Assembly (NCBI GenBank): GCA_016786965.1
Contig: JAEUVL010000258.1
Span: 1 to 6,735, forward strand
Direction of reading: 5' to 3'
Length of the DNA stretch: 6,735 bases
Source: Chitinophagaceae bacterium
GTDB lineage: Bacteria > Bacteroidota > Bacteroidia > Chitinophagales > Chitinophagaceae
Numbering within the stretch: the first letter of the stretch is position 1; every line of letters begins with the position of its first letter. Both the position numbers and the translations under genes were made by a program. Below, piece by piece: positions 5,744 through 6,735 of this stretch. The notes beneath the pieces are model-generated. The model was given only the letters and a program-made list of their open reading frames with translations. It was not told where the DNA came from and did no database searches.

Positions 5744-6735
5744 TTGAAAAAGATACTATTTTCTTTGTGCCTTCTTTTCTGCTTGTTTAGGCATGTAAAT
5801 GCACAGCAGGAAACCGATTCCTTGATTCAGCAACTGGCAAAGGCAAAAGAAGACACCAATAAAGTAAACCTGTACTGGAAAACCGGAGTCTCTATCGTTT
5901 ACCAGGACCCATTTAAAGCAATGCCGTATTTTAAAAAAGGTATTGAGTTATCAGAAAAACTGGGATTTATTTCCGGATTGGAAAAATGTAACAACGCCAC
6001 ATCGTTGGCATTTTCCTATAACGCAAAGTATGATTCCGCCTTATTGTATATTAATAAAGCTGTTATTTATGCTGTAAAAGCTGGCAATATAAAACGGCTT
6101 GCCCTTGCTTATTTAAACAGGGCTGATGTTTTTGTAAATCTCCAAAATTACCCCGCTGCTTTGAAAGATTGCGACACGGCCATCGTTTATGCCCAACAAA
6201 TCAAAAACAATGATGGGCTGGGCCGTATTTACAGTATCATGAATGGCATCTACCTCGATTTAAAACAATACGATAAGGCCTTAGCTGCATTGGATAAGTC
6301 GGACTATCATTTCAGTTTCACCAAAAACAGGCAAATGGTGGCCATGAATTATTCCGAACGGGGTGATATACTGCTGCAATTAAATCAACTTGACACGGCC
6401 ATTTACTGGTACAAAAAAGCTATTGTAATTGCCGATAGCGTTGAAGACATAAGTAATCTTTCTGCCTACTACAGTGCCATGGGAGAAGCTTTTGCAAAGC
6501 TGAAAAACTATAAAGAGGCTGAGGCAACGTTTATTAAAGCACTCAACTATGCAATACAAACAGAAAATACAGGTCAGCAGTCGGTATGCTACACAAACCT
6601 CAGTACGATAGAACTGGAACAAAACCGCTTTCAAAAAAGTATTGATTATGGGCTAAAAGCCTATGAATTGATAAAACCAGAAACCGATTTACTGAGAGAG
6701 CAGGGTATTACCTACACGCTAGCCACCGCTTATTT
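5744..6735 (+). CDS. Secreted tetratricopeptide-repeat protein, 3' end outside the window
   Basis: An open frame of 330 codons with no stop before the window ends, so the protein is truncated here. It starts with TTG at 5744: an in-frame TGA at 5723-5725 limits it upstream, no in-frame ATG lies between, and this TTG places KKILFSLCLLFCLF exactly as a signal peptide, with likely cleavage A20|Q21 in VNAQQ. The rest is helical with TPR-like repeats about 40 residues apart, roughly at 44-74, 81-112, 122-151, 161-190, 201-231, 241-271 and 281-310, and an eighth beginning near 321. Typical repeat cores are NYPAAL, QYDKAL, QLDTAI, NYKEAE and RFQKSI. TPRs bind proteins or peptides. In Bacteroidota, secreted N-terminal TPR arrays like this often continue into a membrane helix and a histidine kinase or a LuxR-type DNA-binding domain. 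That is inference from family knowledge, as no output domain is visible here. Confidence 0.85.
   Translation, partial: MKKILFSLCLLFCLFRHVNAQQETDSLIQQLAKAKEDTNKVNLYWKTGVSIVYQDPFKAMPYFKKGIELSEKLGFISGLEKCNNATSLAFSYNAKYDSALLYINKAVIYAVKAGNIKRLALAYLNRADVFVNLQNYPAALKDCDTAIVYAQQIKNNDGLGRIYSIMNGIYLDLKQYDKALAALDKSDYHFSFTKNRQMVAMNYSERGDILLQLNQLDTAIYWYKKAIVIADSVEDISNLSAYYSAMGEAFAKLKNYKEAEATFIKALNYAIQTENTGQQSVCYTNLSTIELEQNRFQKSIDYGLKAYELIKPETDLLREQGITYTLATAY

Noticed and set aside
6380..6634. Minus-strand 84-codon frame inside the TPR gene
   Set aside because: The plus-strand frame carries regular TPR repeats through the whole stretch, so this is a shadow.
1..6735. CRISPR array, tRNA, rRNA, insertion sequence, prophage or toxin-antitoxin pair
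   Set aside because: No spaced direct repeats, tRNA-like folds, rRNA sequence, transposase or integrase motifs, or small paired genes were seen on either strand.

Overview
The window looks like an ordinary chromosomal segment of a Bacteroidota bacterium, most likely a Chitinophagaceae-type member. Three observations support this. Several starts are preceded by TAnnTTTG-type -7 boxes instead of Shine-Dalgarno sequences. The two secreted proteins have signal peptides ending in A|Q. The COX15, RNase HII and YegS/LCB5-type kinase sequences have the look of that phylum. Base composition is moderately AT-rich and even, and I see no mobile element, tRNA, rRNA or CRISPR array. Assignment to a genus is not possible from this sequence alone.

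Layout, left to right. Positions 1-89 are the edge of a neighbouring region that I cannot assign. A small secreted protein of unknown function (90-512, +) is followed 25 bp later by a lipid kinase of the diacylglycerol/sphingosine kinase superfamily (538-1440, +). The kinase runs tail to tail into a 751-residue membrane protein on the minus strand (1424-3679), and the two stop codons overlap by 17 bp. This protein joins a multi-pass N-terminal membrane domain to a C-terminal patatin-like hydrolase domain. Upstream of it on the same strand is a COX15/CtaA-type heme A synthase (3785-4855, -). A 149 bp divergent region separates that gene from rnhB, RNase HII (5005-5601, +). The right end holds the first 330 codons of a secreted tetratricopeptide-repeat protein (5744 to beyond 6735, +) that starts with TTG and has no stop in the window.

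How they may work together. The kinase and the patatin-like protein both belong to lipid-modifying families and overlap at their 3' ends, so a shared role in membrane lipid turnover is a reasonable hypothesis but is not shown by the sequence. COX15 supplies heme A to an aa3-type terminal oxidase and implies aerobic respiration. RNase HII is a housekeeping repair enzyme. The TPR protein resembles the sensory N-terminus of Bacteroidota TPR-containing signalling proteins, but its output domain is outside the window.

I did not find a clear new multi-gene system. The points most worth a second look are the membrane-patatin fusion with its overlapping lipid kinase, the GSGNG signature in that kinase, and the short secreted two-cysteine protein beside it.
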